Assembly (NCBI GenBank): GCA_030428355.1
Contig: JAUIBL010000026.1
Location: forward strand, 1-56,986
Origin: Alphaproteobacteria bacterium
GTDB taxonomy: Bacteria; Pseudomonadota; Alphaproteobacteria; Rhodobacterales; Rhodobacteraceae
Reading direction: 5' to 3'
DNA: 56,986 nucleotides
The position numbers were made by a program, and so were the translations under genes. Every line of letters starts with the position of its first letter. The stretch's first letter is position 1. Positions 1-9,134 of the stretch are shown here, piece after piece. The notes beneath the pieces were generated by a model. It was not told where the DNA came from. It ran no database searches and was given only the letters and a program-made list of their open reading frames with translations.

Positions 1-98
1 CCGGCCTATACGGCGCGCTCATCCACCTCCACCGGGAATCAGGGTGACCCACGATAACGATGGGGCTCTCCGGTGATGTTGATAGAAAGGAACGGCGC
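1..98. other. Leader before rpmC, no gene assigned
   Basis: No convincing coding frame was found here. The stretch would follow rplP in the usual S10 order, but no L16 C-terminus is recognisable, so it is treated as intergenic. A GAAAGG ribosome-binding sequence at 85-90 serves rpmC. Confidence 0.5.
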
Positions 99-305
99 AT
101 GAACGCCAAGGAACTGAATGACAAGACTCCGGATCAGCTCCGGGACGAGCTTGTCGCGCTGAAGAAAGAGGCCTTCAACCTCCGCTTTCAGCAGGCCACA
201 AGCCAGCTTGAGAACACCGCACGCATCCGTCAGGTGCGCCGCAACGTGGCACGCATCAAGACCGTGCTGAACCAGAAGGCCGCCGCTGCGGCCAGCGACG
301 CGTAA
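99..305 (+). CDS. rpmC: 50S ribosomal protein L29
   Basis: L29 (68 aa) is a small two-helix protein on the large subunit near the exit tunnel, next to L23, where it helps form the docking site for SRP and trigger factor. The sequence shows the typical N-terminal [10 protein letters not shown] helix, the [12 protein letters not shown] segment and the [14 protein letters not shown] motif. The start at 99 is chosen because it gives the usual protein length and follows a GAAAGG Shine-Dalgarno; an earlier in-frame ATG at 60 would add 13 non-conserved residues. First recognisable gene of the spc-type cluster here, 15 bp ahead of rpsQ. Confidence 0.95.
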   Translation: MNAKELNDKTPDQLRDELVALKKEAFNLRFQQATSQLENTARIRQVRRNVARIKTVLNQKAAAAASDA

Positions 306-320
306 GAGGGAGCCACAGAG

Positions 321-551
321 ATGCCCAAGCGTATTCTTCAAGGTGTCGTCACCTCGACCGCGAACACTCAGACCGTGACCGTGTCGGTCGAGCGTCGCTT
401 CAAGCACCCGGTTCTTCAGAAGACGATCCGGAAGTCCAAGAAATATCGCGCCCATGATGAGGCCGAGAAATTCGTCGTAGGGGACGTTGTCCGCATTCAG
501 GAATGCGCCCCCAAGTCGAAGACCAAACGTTGGGAGGTTATCGCTGAGTAA
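321..551 (+). CDS. rpsQ: 30S ribosomal protein S17
   Basis: S17 (76 aa) is an OB-fold primary 16S rRNA-binding protein of the small subunit. The family signature region with [19 protein letters not shown] is present, as are the N-terminal LQGVVTS strand and the C-terminal KTKRWEV end. Length is normal for alphaproteobacteria. It follows rpmC closely and is separated by 76 bp from rplN, within one transcription unit. Confidence 0.96.
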   Translation: MPKRILQGVVTSTANTQTVTVSVERRFKHPVLQKTIRKSKKYRAHDEAEKFVVGDVVRIQECAPKSKTKRWEVIAE

Positions 552-627
552 GCGATAGCCTTTCGGCATTTACGAAACCCCCGGGCCAATGTCCTAAAAG
601 GCGGTCCGGGACGTCGGGAGAAACACT

Positions 628-996
628 ATGATCCAGATGCAGACCAATCTGGATGTTGCTGACAACAGCGGCGCACGCCGCGTTCAGTGCATCAAGGTTC
701 TGGGTGGGTCCAAGCGGAAATACGCGTCGGTGGGTGACATCATCGTCGTTTCCGTGAAGGAAGCCATCCCGCGCGGTCGCGTGAAGAAAGGGGACGTCCG
801 CAAGGCCGTCGTCGTGCGCACCGCCAAAGAAGTCCGTCGCGAAGACGGCACAGCCATCCGTTTTGACCGCAACGCGGCCGTCATCCTGAACAACGCAGGT
901 GAGCCGGTCGGTACGCGTATCTTCGGGCCAGTTGTGCGTGAACTCCGCGCCAAAAACTTCATGAAAATCATCTCGCTCGCTCCGGAGGTGCTGTAA
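628..996 (+). CDS. rplN: 50S ribosomal protein L14
   Basis: L14 (122 aa) is a beta-barrel 23S rRNA-binding protein at the subunit interface and contacts L19. The hallmark N-terminus [17 protein letters not shown] and the central [12 protein letters not shown] segment are intact and length is canonical. A GGGAG ribosome-binding site lies just upstream. The stop overlaps the rplX start by one base (TAATG), so the two genes are probably translationally coupled. Confidence 0.97.
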   Translation: MIQMQTNLDVADNSGARRVQCIKVLGGSKRKYASVGDIIVVSVKEAIPRGRVKKGDVRKAVVVRTAKEVRREDGTAIRFDRNAAVILNNAGEPVGTRIFGPVVRELRAKNFMKIISLAPEVL

Positions 997-1307
997 TGGC
1001 TGCGAAACTCCGTAAAGGCGACAAAGTCGTTGTGCTTGCTGGCAAGGACAAGGGCAAGTCGGGCACCATCGCTTCTGTTGACCCCAAGGCCGGCAAAGCC
1101 GTGGTCGATGGCATCAACATGGCTATCCGCCACGTGCGCCAGTCCCAAACAACTCAGGGCGGCCGCACCCCCAAGGCGATGCCGATCGACCTGTCGAACC
1201 TGGCCATCGTGGATGCAAACGGCAAACCGACCCGCGTTGGCTTCAAGATCGAAGGCGACAAGAAGGTCCGTTATGCCAAGACAACAGGGGATGTGATCGA
1301 TGCTTGA
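996..1307 (+). CDS. rplX: 50S ribosomal protein L24
   Basis: L24 (103 aa) is one of the two assembly initiator proteins of the large subunit. Its KOW motif is visible near the N-terminus ([17 protein letters not shown]), followed by the [12 protein letters not shown] segment and a normal C-terminus. It overlaps rplN by 1 bp at its start and rplE by 8 bp at its end, which fits tight coupling in the operon. Confidence 0.97.
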   Translation: MAAKLRKGDKVVVLAGKDKGKSGTIASVDPKAGKAVVDGINMAIRHVRQSQTTQGGRTPKAMPIDLSNLAIVDANGKPTRVGFKIEGDKKVRYAKTTGDVIDA

Positions 1308-1860
1308 TGCTGCAACCTACACCCCGCGTCTGAAGACGGCGTATCGCGAGCAAATCAAGGCCGCGATGAAGGAAGAGTTCGGTTACTCGAACGACATGAT
1401 GATTCCGCGCCTCGACAAGATCGTGCTGAACATCGGCTGCGGTGCAGAAGCTGTCCGTGACAGCAAGAAAGCGAAATCCGCAGTGGAAGATCTGACAAAG
1501 ATCGCCGGTCAGCAAGCCGTGACCACCAAGGCAAAGAAATCCATCGCGGGCTTCCGCGTTCGTGAGGAAATGCCGCTTGGTGCCAAGGTGACCCTGCGTG
1601 GCGACCGGATGTACGATTTCCTCGATCGTCTGATCACCATCGCAATGCCGCGTATCCGCGACTTCCGCGGTGTGAAGCCGTCCTTTGATGGGCGTGGCAA
1701 CTTTGCCATGGGCATGAAAGAGCACATCGTGTTCCCCGAAATCGACTTCGACAAGGTCGACGAGGTTTGGGGCATGGATATCATCATCACGACGACCGCA
1801 AAGACCGACGCGGAAGCCAAGGCGCTGTTGAAGCACTTCAACATGCCGTTCAACGCCTGA
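1300..1860 (+). CDS. rplE: 50S ribosomal protein L5
   Basis: L5 (186 aa) binds 5S rRNA and forms part of the central protuberance, touching P-site tRNA. Conserved blocks seen are [13 protein letters not shown] near residues 32-44, the [20 protein letters not shown] segment, and [21 protein letters not shown] C-terminal region. Length is canonical. Its start lies inside the last codons of rplX. Confidence 0.97.
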   Translation: MLDAATYTPRLKTAYREQIKAAMKEEFGYSNDMMIPRLDKIVLNIGCGAEAVRDSKKAKSAVEDLTKIAGQQAVTTKAKKSIAGFRVREEMPLGAKVTLRGDRMYDFLDRLITIAMPRIRDFRGVKPSFDGRGNFAMGMKEHIVFPEIDFDKVDEVWGMDIIITTTAKTDAEAKALLKHFNMPFNA

Positions 1861-1873
1861 GGGGACTGATACC

Positions 1874-2179
1874 ATGGCGAAGAAATCCATGATTGAACGC
1901 GAAAAGAAGCGTCAGAAGCTGGTAGAAAAATACGCTGCCAAGCGCGCTGAGCTCAAGGAAATCGCGAACGACGAAAGCAAGCCGATGGAAGAGCGCTTCA
2001 AGGCGCGCCTCAAGCTTGCCAAACTGCCGCGGAACAGCGCGCCTTCGCGTCTGCACAACCGCTGCCAGCTCACCGGGCGTCCGCACGCCTATTATCGTAA
2101 ACTCAAGGTCAGCCGGATCATGCTTCGTGAACTTGCCAGCAATGGACAAGCCCCCGGTATGGTCAAGTCGAGCTGGTAA
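1874..2179 (+). CDS. rpsN: 30S ribosomal protein S14
   Basis: S14 (101 aa) binds the 3' major domain of 16S rRNA in the 30S head. It is the long zinc-independent form: the C-terminal part contains [19 protein letters not shown] but not the paired CXXC motifs of the short zinc form. A GGGGACTGATACC leader gives a good Shine-Dalgarno. It sits in the standard L5-S14-S8 order. Confidence 0.97.
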   Translation: MAKKSMIEREKKRQKLVEKYAAKRAELKEIANDESKPMEERFKARLKLAKLPRNSAPSRLHNRCQLTGRPHAYYRKLKVSRIMLRELASNGQAPGMVKSSW

Positions 2180-2192
2180 GGAGGGCTGAGAT

Positions 2193-2585
2193 ATGAACGA
2201 TCCTATCGGCGATATGCTCACCCGTATCCGCAACGCACAGATGCGCGGCAAGTCCACCACGCTCACGCCGGCGTCCAAGCTGCGTGCCCGTGTTCTCACG
2301 GTGATGGCGGACGAAGGCTATATCCGTGGTTTCGAAGAAACCAAGGATGCCAACGGCCATCCCGCGTATGAAATCAGCCTCAAGTACTACGACGGCACCC
2401 CCGTGATCCGCGAACTCAAGCGCGTATCCAAGCCGGGTCGTCGCGTGTACCTGGGCGTGAACGACATCCCGCAGGTCCGTCAGGGTCTGGGCGTGTCGAT
2501 CGTGTCCACGTCCAAAGGCGTCATGACCGATGCAAACGCTCGCAGCCACAATGTTGGCGGCGAAGTGCTTTGCACCGTCTTCTAA
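2193..2585 (+). CDS. rpsH: 30S ribosomal protein S8
   Basis: S8 (130 aa) binds the central domain of 16S rRNA and in E. coli also represses spc translation by binding mRNA near rplE. The N-terminus [15 protein letters not shown] and the C-terminal [22 protein letters not shown] are characteristic. A strong AAGGAGGG ribosome-binding site precedes it. No S8-like mRNA target was identified here. Confidence 0.97.
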   Translation: MNDPIGDMLTRIRNAQMRGKSTTLTPASKLRARVLTVMADEGYIRGFEETKDANGHPAYEISLKYYDGTPVIRELKRVSKPGRRVYLGVNDIPQVRQGLGVSIVSTSKGVMTDANARSHNVGGEVLCTVF

Positions 2586-2597
2586 GGAGGTCCGGCA

Positions 2598-3131
2598 ATG
2601 TCTCGTATTGGTAAACAACCGGTCGAGCTGCCCTCGGGTGTCACCGCATCCGTGTCCGGCCAGACCGTTGAAGTGAAAGGCCCCAAAGGCGCCAAGAGCT
2701 TCACAGCGACCGATGATGTGACCATCGCGGTTGAAGACAACGTGATCACCGTGACGCCGCGTGGCAAGTCCAAGCGCGCCCGTCAGCAGTGGGGCATGTC
2801 CCGCACGATGGTGGCGAACCTCGTGCATGGCGTGACCAACACCTTCAAGAAAGAACTTGAAATCCGGGGCGTTGGTTACCGTGCGCAGCTTCAGGGCAAT
2901 GTCCTGAAACTGAACCTGGGTTTGTCGCATGACGTTGATTTCCAAATTCCGGATGGTGTGGTCGTGACCGTGCCCAAGCAGACTGAGATCATCGTGGAAG
3001 GTCACGATGCCCAGCAGGTTGGTCAGGTTGCCGCCAATATTCGTGACTGGCGTCGCCCCGAGCCCTACAAGGGCAAAGGCATTCGCTACAAGGACGAATA
3101 CATCTTCCAGAAGGAAGGCAAGAAGAAGTAA
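2598..3131 (+). CDS. rplF: 50S ribosomal protein L6
   Basis: L6 (177 aa) has two repeated alpha-beta domains and binds near the sarcin-ricin loop, supporting factor-dependent GTPase functions. Visible motifs include [14 protein letters not shown] at the start, [10 protein letters not shown] near residues 90-99 and the signature [16 protein letters not shown] near the C-terminus. An AAGGAGG site lies immediately upstream, overlapping the rpsH stop region. Confidence 0.97.
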   Translation: MSRIGKQPVELPSGVTASVSGQTVEVKGPKGAKSFTATDDVTIAVEDNVITVTPRGKSKRARQQWGMSRTMVANLVHGVTNTFKKELEIRGVGYRAQLQGNVLKLNLGLSHDVDFQIPDGVVVTVPKQTEIIVEGHDAQQVGQVAANIRDWRRPEPYKGKGIRYKDEYIFQKEGKKK

Positions 3132-3143
3132 GGACGCAAGGAC

Positions 3144-3497
3144 ATGGCTAACAGTAAACGTGATCTGTTCCAGAAACGCCGTCTGCGCGTTCGGAACAAA
3201 CTTCGCAAGGTCAATGCAGGGCGCGTGCGCCTCAGCGTTCACCGCTCGAACAAGAACATCAGTGTTCAACTGATCGACGACGTTCGTGGCGTGACTCTGG
3301 CAGCGGCCTCGACCATGGAAAAACAGCTTGGCGGCAAGAACAACGTCGAGTCGGCCCAGAAGGTCGGCGCGGCGATTGCCGAGCGCGCCAAGAAAGCCGG
3401 GATCGAAGAAGCGTATTTCGACCGCGGCGGTTTCCTTTTCCACGGCCGCGTCAAGGCTCTGGCCGACGCAGCCCGCGAAGGTGGTCTGAAGATCTAA
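3144..3497 (+). CDS. rplR: 50S ribosomal protein L18
   Basis: L18 (117 aa) binds 5S rRNA with L5 in the central protuberance. The arginine-rich N-terminus ([12 protein letters not shown]), the [14 protein letters not shown] strand and the terminal [22 protein letters not shown] block identify it. It follows rplF after 12 bp. The next gene, rpsE, is 166 bp away, an unusually long gap for this operon. Confidence 0.97.
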   Translation: MANSKRDLFQKRRLRVRNKLRKVNAGRVRLSVHRSNKNISVQLIDDVRGVTLAAASTMEKQLGGKNNVESAQKVGAAIAERAKKAGIEEAYFDRGGFLFHGRVKALADAAREGGLKI

Positions 3498-3538
3498 GTG
3501 ATCGGTGCGTGAAAGCACGCATCTTGCAAACTGCGTAG

Positions 3539-3556
3539 GCCGGGCATCTGCCCGGC
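3539..3556 (+). promoter_or_regulatory. Hairpin in the rplR-rpsE leader
   Basis: A perfect 7-bp stem, GCCGGGC-ATCT-GCCCGGC, sits in the 166-bp gap between rplR and rpsE, with a weaker GGGCC-GAT-GGCCC hairpin close to the rpsE start. There is no uridine tract after the main stem, so it is more likely a processing or attenuating structure than a simple terminator. Function is inferred only. Confidence 0.4.
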
Positions 3557-3663
3557 ACACGTTTTGCGGAAGGGCCCACCCCTTCCCGATGATCCGGGAG
3601 CACCGAAAGGCTCACCTGGATTGGTCAAACGGGCCGATGGCCCACAACACAAAGGATGCCTAG

Positions 3664-4248
3664 ATGGCAGAACGTGAAAACAACCGTCGTGGCAATCGCC
3701 GCGAACGTGAAGGGCAGGCGCCGGAATTCGCGGATCGCCTTGTCGCAATCAACCGGGTGTCCAAGACCGTCAAGGGTGGTAAGCGTTTCGGCTTCGCCGC
3801 GCTTGTCGTTGTGGGCGACCAGAAAGGCCGCGTCGGCTTTGGCAAGGGTAAGGCCAAGGAGGTCCCCGAGGCCATCCGCAAGGCGACCGAGCAAGCCAAG
3901 CGCAAGATGATCCGCGTGCCGCTGCGCGAAGGCCGCACGCTGCACCACGACATCGAAGGTCGTCATGGGGCCGGCAAGGTCGTGATGCGCACCGCACCGC
4001 AGGGTACCGGGATCATCGCCGGTGGTCCGATGCGTGCCGTGTTCGAAATGCTGGGTGTTCAGGACGTGGTCGCCAAGTCGATCGGTTCGCAGAACCCCTA
4101 CAACATGATCCGCGCCACGCTGGACGGCCTGTCCAAAGAGGCAAGCCCGCGCTCCGTCGCGCAGCGTCGCGGCAAGAAAGTGGCTGACATCCTGCCCAAG
4201 CGTGAAGACGCGCCGCAGGACAGCGCCCATGTTGCTGAGGAGGCTTGA
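3664..4248 (+). CDS. rpsE: 30S ribosomal protein S5
   Basis: S5 (194 aa) lies at the mRNA entry channel and affects decoding fidelity. The N-terminal double-stranded-RNA-binding fold is seen as [21 protein letters not shown] and the following [21 protein letters not shown]; the C-terminal domain has [26 protein letters not shown]. The residues after about 175 form a basic/acidic tail typical of alphaproteobacteria. An AGGAGG near its end serves rpmD. Confidence 0.97.
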   Translation: MAERENNRRGNRREREGQAPEFADRLVAINRVSKTVKGGKRFGFAALVVVGDQKGRVGFGKGKAKEVPEAIRKATEQAKRKMIRVPLREGRTLHHDIEGRHGAGKVVMRTAPQGTGIIAGGPMRAVFEMLGVQDVVAKSIGSQNPYNMIRATLDGLSKEASPRSVAQRRGKKVADILPKREDAPQDSAHVAEEA

Positions 4249-4253
4249 TCCAG

Positions 4254-4442
4254 ATGGCCAAGACAATCGTTGTAAAGCAGATCGGTTCCCCGATCCGTCG
4301 CCCGGAAATCCAGCGCAAGACGCTGATCGGCTTGGGCCTCAACAAGATGCACCGCACCCGCGAGCTTGAAGACACACCTTCGGTCCGTGGCATGGTGAAC
4401 AGCATCCCGCACCTCGTCGAGATCATCGAAGAGCGCGGCTAA
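4254..4442 (+). CDS. rpmD: 50S ribosomal protein L30
   Basis: L30 (62 aa) is a small ferredoxin-like 23S rRNA-binding protein. The sequence shows [14 protein letters not shown], the [22 protein letters not shown] core and a short C-terminus. The ATG at 4254 is preferred over the TTG at 4245 because the AGGAGG at 4237-4242 is only 2 nt from the latter. Last gene of this segment before a terminator. Confidence 0.95.
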   Translation: MAKTIVVKQIGSPIRRPEIQRKTLIGLGLNKMHRTRELEDTPSVRGMVNSIPHLVEIIEERG

Positions 4443-4489
4443 GCGACAGATCGACACGACGCCTCATGGCGCGTGACGGACAATCAAGG

Positions 4490-4519
4490 AACGCCCGTTG
4501 TCACTCAGCGGGCGTTTTT
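4490..4519 (+). terminator. Rho-independent terminator after rpmD
   Basis: An 8-bp stem AACGCCCG / CGGGCGTT with a loop of about 11 nt is followed by a run of T (4515-4519). It sits 48 bp beyond rpmD and should stop much of the ribosomal transcript, which is needed because the next gene runs on the opposite strand. Confidence 0.8.
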
Positions 4520-4523
4520 CTAT

Positions 4524-5228
4524 TCAACCGGGGATATGATCAACGGTCTCGCGCCAGCCGATCACCGGACAGCCCAATGTCATCCGCAGCGCGTCGGTCA
4601 ATTCGTCGATCGTCTCGGTCGTGACGTAAATCCCGCCGGTGGCTTCTGCGAGGCAGCTTGCGACATTCGCCTCGCCGAATTCCTGTTCGGGATTGTTCCA
4701 CTGAAAATAGCCGTCATGCGGATTGAGCTGGAACCCGATGACGTGAACGGTCAAGTCATAAGCCTGATCGGCAAGCTGGGCTCCCAGGGCACAGGGGCGC
4801 CCGCCGCAGGTCTCTGACCCATCCGTGAGCAGGACGATCACCCCCGGTTCGGTGCGGTACTGCATGACCTCAGCCGCGCGTGCGACTGCAGCCGTCAGAG
4901 GCGTCAGCCCGCCGGGCGAGAAACTGCGCGTCGCGTCCAGGATCGGTTCGGCGGATTTCTCGATCGGCATGAAGCGCAGCGAGATGCCTTCGCAGGCGTC
5001 GCCCACCTGTTGCGGGCCGTAGATCATCAATCCGACACGCCGGATGTCTTCGATTTCGGGCAGGGCGCGGGCCATGGCCCGCTGGGCTTCGGCGATCTTC
5101 GGCAGACCGCGAATGCCCATCGAGGTGTCGATCATCGAGGTTGAGCCGTCAAAGACCAGCATGGCGTCGGTCGTGCAATCGGGATGCACGATTGTCGGAA
5201 GCAGGGCGAGGGCAAGCGCAAGTCGCAT
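4524..5228 (-). CDS. Exported von Willebrand factor A domain protein
   Basis: This 234-aa protein has a short hydrophobic N-terminus (RLALALALLPTIV) that looks like a signal peptide, then one VWA domain. The metal-ion-dependent adhesion site is intact: DGSTS (DXSXS), a Thr in GGLTPL and an Asp in LLTDGSETC. Several Cys residues suggest disulfides and a periplasmic location. VWA domains mediate protein contacts; the partner here is unknown. The start at 5228 is taken because the signal peptide follows it; upstream codons are not conserved-looking. It lies antisense within the ribosomal cluster, between rpmD and rplO, converging on the rpmD terminator. Confidence 0.85.
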   Translation of the reverse strand: MRLALALALLPTIVHPDCTTDAMLVFDGSTSMIDTSMGIRGLPKIAEAQRAMARALPEIEDIRRVGLMIYGPQQVGDACEGISLRFMPIEKSAEPILDATRSFSPGGLTPLTAAVARAAEVMQYRTEPGVIVLLTDGSETCGGRPCALGAQLADQAYDLTVHVIGFQLNPHDGYFQWNNPEQEFGEANVASCLAEATGGIYVTTETIDELTDALRMTLGCPVIGWRETVDHIPG

Positions 5229-5328
5229 GAGGCCACTATGCCACCGCAGAACAGGTGCGCAAGCGTCGGGTGTCGACCGGGAAACGCGCCTCACATCCCC
5301 TTATGTGAACATGTCACAGCGCGCCCTC

Positions 5329-5356
5329 TTGATCCGGCACGGGCAACCCTCTATAC
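5329..5356 (+). promoter_or_regulatory. Candidate promoter for rplO-secY-adk
   Basis: TTGATC at 5329-5334 and CTATAC at 5351-5356 are spaced by 16 bp, resembling a sigma-70 promoter about 95 bp upstream of rplO. A new promoter is expected here because the terminator after rpmD and the opposite-strand VWA gene interrupt the spc operon. Assignment is by pattern only. Confidence 0.4.
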
Positions 5357-5452
5357 GCCCCTGGTGGCCCTTGGGTCACTGAGTCTGAAAACAAGAAAAG
5401 CCGCGTTCGTCCCACATCGCTTCGGGGGCGTTTCCGGCAAAGGAGAAGCGAT

Positions 5453-5926
5453 ATGAAACTGCATGAACTGCGCGACAATCCCGGCGCAACCAAGCGCAAG
5501 AAGCGCGTCGGCCGTGGTCCGGGCTCTGGCCTGGGCAAGACCGGTGGTCGGGGTATCAAAGGTCAGAAATCCCGTTCGGGTGTGGCCATTGCCGGCTACG
5601 AAGGCGGCCAGATGCCGCTCTACCAGCGTCTGCCGAAGCGTGGCTTCAACAAGCCGAACCGCAAGGCGTTCGCTGTTGTGAACCTGGGCCTGATCCAGAA
5701 ATTCGTCGACGCCGGCAAGCTTGACGCGAAGGGCACCATTGACGAGGACGCGCTGGTCGCCTCCGGTCTGGTCCGTCGCAAGCTCGACGGTATCCGCGTG
5801 CTTGCCAAGGGCGACATCACCGCGAAAGTGACCCTGAATGTCACCGGCGCTTCCAAATCGGCCATCGAGGCGGTTGAGAAGGCTGGCGGTTCACTGACGG
5901 TCACAACCGCGCAGGCCGCCGAATAA
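5453..5926 (+). CDS. rplO: 50S ribosomal protein L15
   Basis: L15 (157 aa) binds 23S rRNA late in assembly. The glycine-rich N-terminal extension with [18 protein letters not shown] and the [16 protein letters not shown] block are diagnostic; the C-terminal domain has [20 protein letters not shown]. An AAAGGAGAAGCG ribosome-binding site precedes the ATG. It starts the second half of the split spc operon, ahead of secY. Confidence 0.97.
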   Translation: MKLHELRDNPGATKRKKRVGRGPGSGLGKTGGRGIKGQKSRSGVAIAGYEGGQMPLYQRLPKRGFNKPNRKAFAVVNLGLIQKFVDAGKLDAKGTIDEDALVASGLVRRKLDGIRVLAKGDITAKVTLNVTGASKSAIEAVEKAGGSLTVTTAQAAE

Positions 5927-6030
5927 GAGGTTGTGAGCGGCACTCGCGCCGCTTACATAGCCTCCAGAGCTTTCCAAACGCCGCCTGAGCCGGACCGCTC
6001 ATGGCGGCGTTCATCATAAAAGAGACCCGC

Positions 6031-7395
6031 ATGGTATCAGCAGCAGAACAAATGGCCGCGAATACAAGCTGGGCTGCGCTCGGCAAAGCGACCGATTTGC
6101 GCAACCGGATATTCTTCACGCTTGGCCTTCTGATCGTTTACCGCATCGGCACCTTCATTCCCGTTCCGGGGATCGACGGCATCGCCCTGCGCGAATTCAT
6201 GGAGCAGGCGCAGCAGGGGATCGGGGGCATCCTGACGATGTTCACCGGCGGGGCTCTGGGCCGTATGGGCATCTTCGCCCTTGGCATCATGCCCTATATT
6301 TCGGCCTCGATCATCGTTCAGCTTCTGGCGTCGATGGTGCCGTCGCTCGAACAATTGAAGAAAGAGGGCGAAGCGGGGCGCAAGAAGATCGCGCAATACA
6401 CCCGCTACGGAACGGTGTTCCTGGCCACATTGCAGGCCTACGGTCTGGCCGTCAGCCTCGAAGCGGGCGACCTCGTAACCGATCCGGGCTGGTTCTTCCG
6501 CGCGTCCTGCGTGATCACCCTTGTGGGTGGTACAATGTTCCTGATGTGGCTGGGTGAGCAGATCACGGCCCGCGGCGTCGGCAACGGGATTTCGCTGATC
6601 ATCTTCGTCGGCATCATTGCCGAAGTTCCCGCCGCTTTGGCACAGTTCTTTGCCTCGGGTCGTTCGGGCGCCATCAGCCCGGCTGTGATCGTGGGGGTGA
6701 TTATCATGGTCATTGCGGTGATCATGTTCGTGGTCTTCATGGAGCGGGCGCTCCGAAAGATCACGATCCAGTATCCCCGCCGCCAGATGGGCATGAAGAT
6801 CGCGGAAGCGCAGAACAGCCACCTGCCGGTCAAGGTCAACCCGTCGGGCGTGATCCCCGCGATCTTTGCCAGCTCTCTGCTGCTGTTGCCGACCACGGTC
6901 AGCACCTTCAGCGGTCAGCAGACCGGTCCGGTCATGTCGACGATCCTAGCGTATTTCGGCCCCGGTCAGCCGCTTTACCTGCTGTTCTTCGGGGCGATGA
7001 TCGTCTTCTTCGCCTACTTCTACACCTTCAACGTGTCGTTCAAGGTCGATGACGTGGCCGACAATCTGAAGAACCAGAACGGCTTTGTGCCAGGCATCCG
7101 TCCGGGCAAGAAAACCGCCGAGTATCTGGAATACGTGGTCAACCGCGTGCTGGTTCTGGGCTCGGCCTACCTGACGGCGGTCTGTCTTCTGCCTGAGGTG
7201 CTGCGCGGTCAGTTCGCGATCCCGTTCTACTTTGGCGGCACATCCGTTCTCATCGTGGTGTCGGTGACGATGGACACGATCCAGCAGGTGCAAAGCCATC
7301 TTCTGGCGCATCAATACGAAGGTCTCATTCAAAAGTCGCAACTGCGCGGTAAGGGTAAGGCCAAGACCAAACGACGGAGCCCGGCGCGCCGATGA
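6031..7395 (+). CDS. secY: Preprotein translocase channel SecY
   Basis: SecY (454 aa) forms the membrane channel of the Sec translocon with SecE and SecG. Ten hydrophobic segments are apparent, with the [12 protein letters not shown] loop after TM1, the plug-region segment near [21 protein letters not shown], and the conserved cytoplasmic loop [14 protein letters not shown]. The start at 6031 is preferred to 6001 because [11 protein letters not shown] fits relatives and gives the usual length. The stop overlaps adk by 4 bp (ATGA). Confidence 0.96.
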   Translation: MVSAAEQMAANTSWAALGKATDLRNRIFFTLGLLIVYRIGTFIPVPGIDGIALREFMEQAQQGIGGILTMFTGGALGRMGIFALGIMPYISASIIVQLLASMVPSLEQLKKEGEAGRKKIAQYTRYGTVFLATLQAYGLAVSLEAGDLVTDPGWFFRASCVITLVGGTMFLMWLGEQITARGVGNGISLIIFVGIIAEVPAALAQFFASGRSGAISPAVIVGVIIMVIAVIMFVVFMERALRKITIQYPRRQMGMKIAEAQNSHLPVKVNPSGVIPAIFASSLLLLPTTVSTFSGQQTGPVMSTILAYFGPGQPLYLLFFGAMIVFFAYFYTFNVSFKVDDVADNLKNQNGFVPGIRPGKKTAEYLEYVVNRVLVLGSAYLTAVCLLPEVLRGQFAIPFYFGGTSVLIVVSVTMDTIQQVQSHLLAHQYEGLIQKSQLRGKGKAKTKRRSPARR

Positions 7396-8033
7396 ACATC
7401 ATACTACTGGGCCCGCCGGGTGCGGGCAAAGGCACTCAGGCACGCTTCCTTTGTGACGAACGTGACATGATCCAGCTTTCGACCGGCGACATGCTGCGCG
7501 AAGCCAAGGACAGCGGCACCGAGATGGGCAAGATCGTTGCCGACGTGATGGCCCGGGGCGAGCTGGTGACGGACGAGATCGTGATCGGTCTGATCCGCGA
7601 AAAGCTCAAGGGTGACAAGCAGGGCGGCTTCATCTTCGACGGCTTCCCGCGCACGCTGGCGCAAGCCGATGCCTTGGGCGAATTGCTGGCCGAAGAAGGC
7701 GAAACGCTTGATGCCGTGATCGAGATGCGCGTCGATGACGAGGCACTGGTGGCCCGCATCACCGCCCGTTCCACCTGTGCGGGATGTGGAGAGGTCTATA
7801 ACGACCACACCAAGCCGATCCCAGCGGATGGCAAATGCTCCAACTGCGGCGGCACCGAATTCAAACGCCGCGCGGACGACAACGAGGACAGCCTCAAGCA
7901 GCGTCTGATGGAGTATTACAAGAAGACCTCGCCGTTGATTGGCTACTACTACGCCAAGGGACAACTGTCCTCGGTTGACGGTCTGGGCGAAATGTCCGCC
8001 GTGAAAGCGGACATCGCCAAGGTTCTGGGATAA
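7392..8033 (+). CDS. adk: Adenylate kinase with four-cysteine lid
   Basis: Adenylate kinase (213 aa) interconverts AMP, ADP and ATP in the cytoplasm. The P-loop [11 protein letters not shown] is at residues 7-17, followed by STGDMLRE and the GFPRT motif. The lid domain carries two CXXC pairs, C129/C132 and C149/C152, predicting a structural metal ion, a form common in Gram-positives and several alphaproteobacteria rather than the hydrogen-bonded E. coli lid. It overlaps secY and should be co-translated. Confidence 0.96.
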   Translation: MNIILLGPPGAGKGTQARFLCDERDMIQLSTGDMLREAKDSGTEMGKIVADVMARGELVTDEIVIGLIREKLKGDKQGGFIFDGFPRTLAQADALGELLAEEGETLDAVIEMRVDDEALVARITARSTCAGCGEVYNDHTKPIPADGKCSNCGGTEFKRRADDNEDSLKQRLMEYYKKTSPLIGYYYAKGQLSSVDGLGEMSAVKADIAKVLG

Positions 8034-8038
8034 TCGAA

Positions 8039-8059
8039 AAGGGCGGGTTCTCCGCCCTT
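8039..8059 (+). terminator. Hairpin after adk
   Basis: An 8-bp stem AAGGGCGG / CCGCCCTT with a 5-nt loop begins 5 bp after the adk stop. No T run follows, so this is a weak or Rho-assisted terminator, or a 3'-end-stabilising hairpin, in the 209-bp gap before rpsM. Confidence 0.45.
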
Positions 8060-8242
8060 GACGCCACCGGCAATCACTCCTATCTACCGCCATCTCTTAA
8101 CCGAGAATCACCGTCGCAGCGCGGGTCGCGCCCGTCTGCGGATCACCTGATCAGCTGGGGGCCCCAAGGGTAAAACCGACGGGCCTTATGTTGTGAAAAA
8201 AGGGTCTGGCGCTACGGACCCGCAACGAAAAGGAAGTCATAC

Positions 8243-8611
8243 GTGGCACGTATTGCTGGCGTGAACATTCCCACAGGGAAGCGTGTTCCGATCGCCCTCA
8301 CCTACATCACCGGTATTGGCCATACCTCCGCAAAAGCCATTTGCGAAGCGGTCAACATCGACGTCACCCGCCGTGTCAACGAACTGAGCGATGCCGAAGT
8401 GCTCGCCATTCGCGAACACATCGATGCGAACTACACTGTCGAAGGCGACCTGCGCCGCGAAGTGCAGATGAACATCAAGCGCCTGATGGACCTCGGCTGC
8501 TACCGCGGCCTGCGTCATCGTCGCAACCTTCCGGTGCGCGGTCAGCGGACCCACACCAACGCTCGTACCCGCAAAGGCCCCGCAAAGGCCATTGCCGGTA
8601 AGAAGAAATAA
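8243..8611 (+). CDS. rpsM: 30S ribosomal protein S13
   Basis: S13 (122 aa) sits in the 30S head and contacts L5, the A-site finger and tRNA. The start is GTG with an AAAAGGAAG ribosome-binding sequence; the protein begins [14 protein letters not shown]. The helix-two-turn-helix region and the basic tail [25 protein letters not shown] are intact. First gene of the alpha operon (rpsM-rpsK-rpoA-rplQ). Confidence 0.97.
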   Translation: MARIAGVNIPTGKRVPIALTYITGIGHTSAKAICEAVNIDVTRRVNELSDAEVLAIREHIDANYTVEGDLRREVQMNIKRLMDLGCYRGLRHRRNLPVRGQRTHTNARTRKGPAKAIAGKKK

Positions 8612-8626
8612 GGGAGGTCTGCACCA

Positions 8627-9019
8627 ATGGCACGTGATACCCGTCGCGGAGGCAAGAAGAAGGTCTCCAAGAACATCGCAGCTGGCGTCGCCCATGTGAA
8701 CTCCAGCTTCAACAACACCAAGATCCTGATCTCCGACGTGCAGGGCAACGCCATTTCCTGGTCGTCCGCCGGCACAATGGGCTTCAAAGGCTCGCGGAAA
8801 TCCACACCCTATGCAGCCCAGCTTGCTGCCGAGGATGCGGGCCGCAAGGCACAGGAACATGGCGTCAAGACGCTCGAAGTCGAAGTGCAGGGCCCCGGGT
8901 CGGGTCGTGAATCGGCTCTGCGCGCGCTGGCCGCTGTCGGTTTCAACATCACCTCGATCCGTGATGTGACCCCGATCGCGCACAATGGCTGCCGCCCGCC
9001 GAAGCGCCGTCGCGTCTAA
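8627..9019 (+). CDS. rpsK: 30S ribosomal protein S11
   Basis: S11 (130 aa) is a platform protein of the small subunit that contacts mRNA and S7. Conserved [18 protein letters not shown], the [19 protein letters not shown] segment and the C-terminal [18 protein letters not shown] tail are all present. It follows rpsM after 15 bp with a GGGAGG ribosome-binding site. Confidence 0.97.
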   Translation: MARDTRRGGKKKVSKNIAAGVAHVNSSFNNTKILISDVQGNAISWSSAGTMGFKGSRKSTPYAAQLAAEDAGRKAQEHGVKTLEVEVQGPGSGRESALRALAAVGFNITSIRDVTPIAHNGCRPPKRRRV

Positions 9020-9040
9020 AAGCGAACAACACAATGGCAT

Positions 9041-9062
9041 GGCCCCACCCTTTGGTGGGGTC
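9041..9062 (+). promoter_or_regulatory. Intra-operon hairpin between rpsK and rpoA
   Basis: A 9-bp stem GGCCCCACC-CTTT-GGTGGGGTC lies in the 115-bp gap ahead of rpoA. The following sequence is only moderately T-rich, so it may act as an attenuator or RNA-processing site that sets rpoA levels relative to the ribosomal genes. Confidence 0.5.
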
Positions 9063-9134
9063 GTGCTTTCGTCATTTTAACCTCGGGCGTTTTTGCCTTT
9101 CGGACATGGGGCAGAAACAGGAATGGAGGGACGC

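Noticed and set aside
39..569. Long minus-strand frame across rpmC-rpsQ
   Set aside because: It is antisense to two certain ribosomal genes and has no recognisable domain; high GC makes long shadow frames common.
2163..3560. 465-codon minus-strand frame over rpsH-rplF-rplR
   Set aside because: Shadow of three ribosomal genes; composition is not protein-like.
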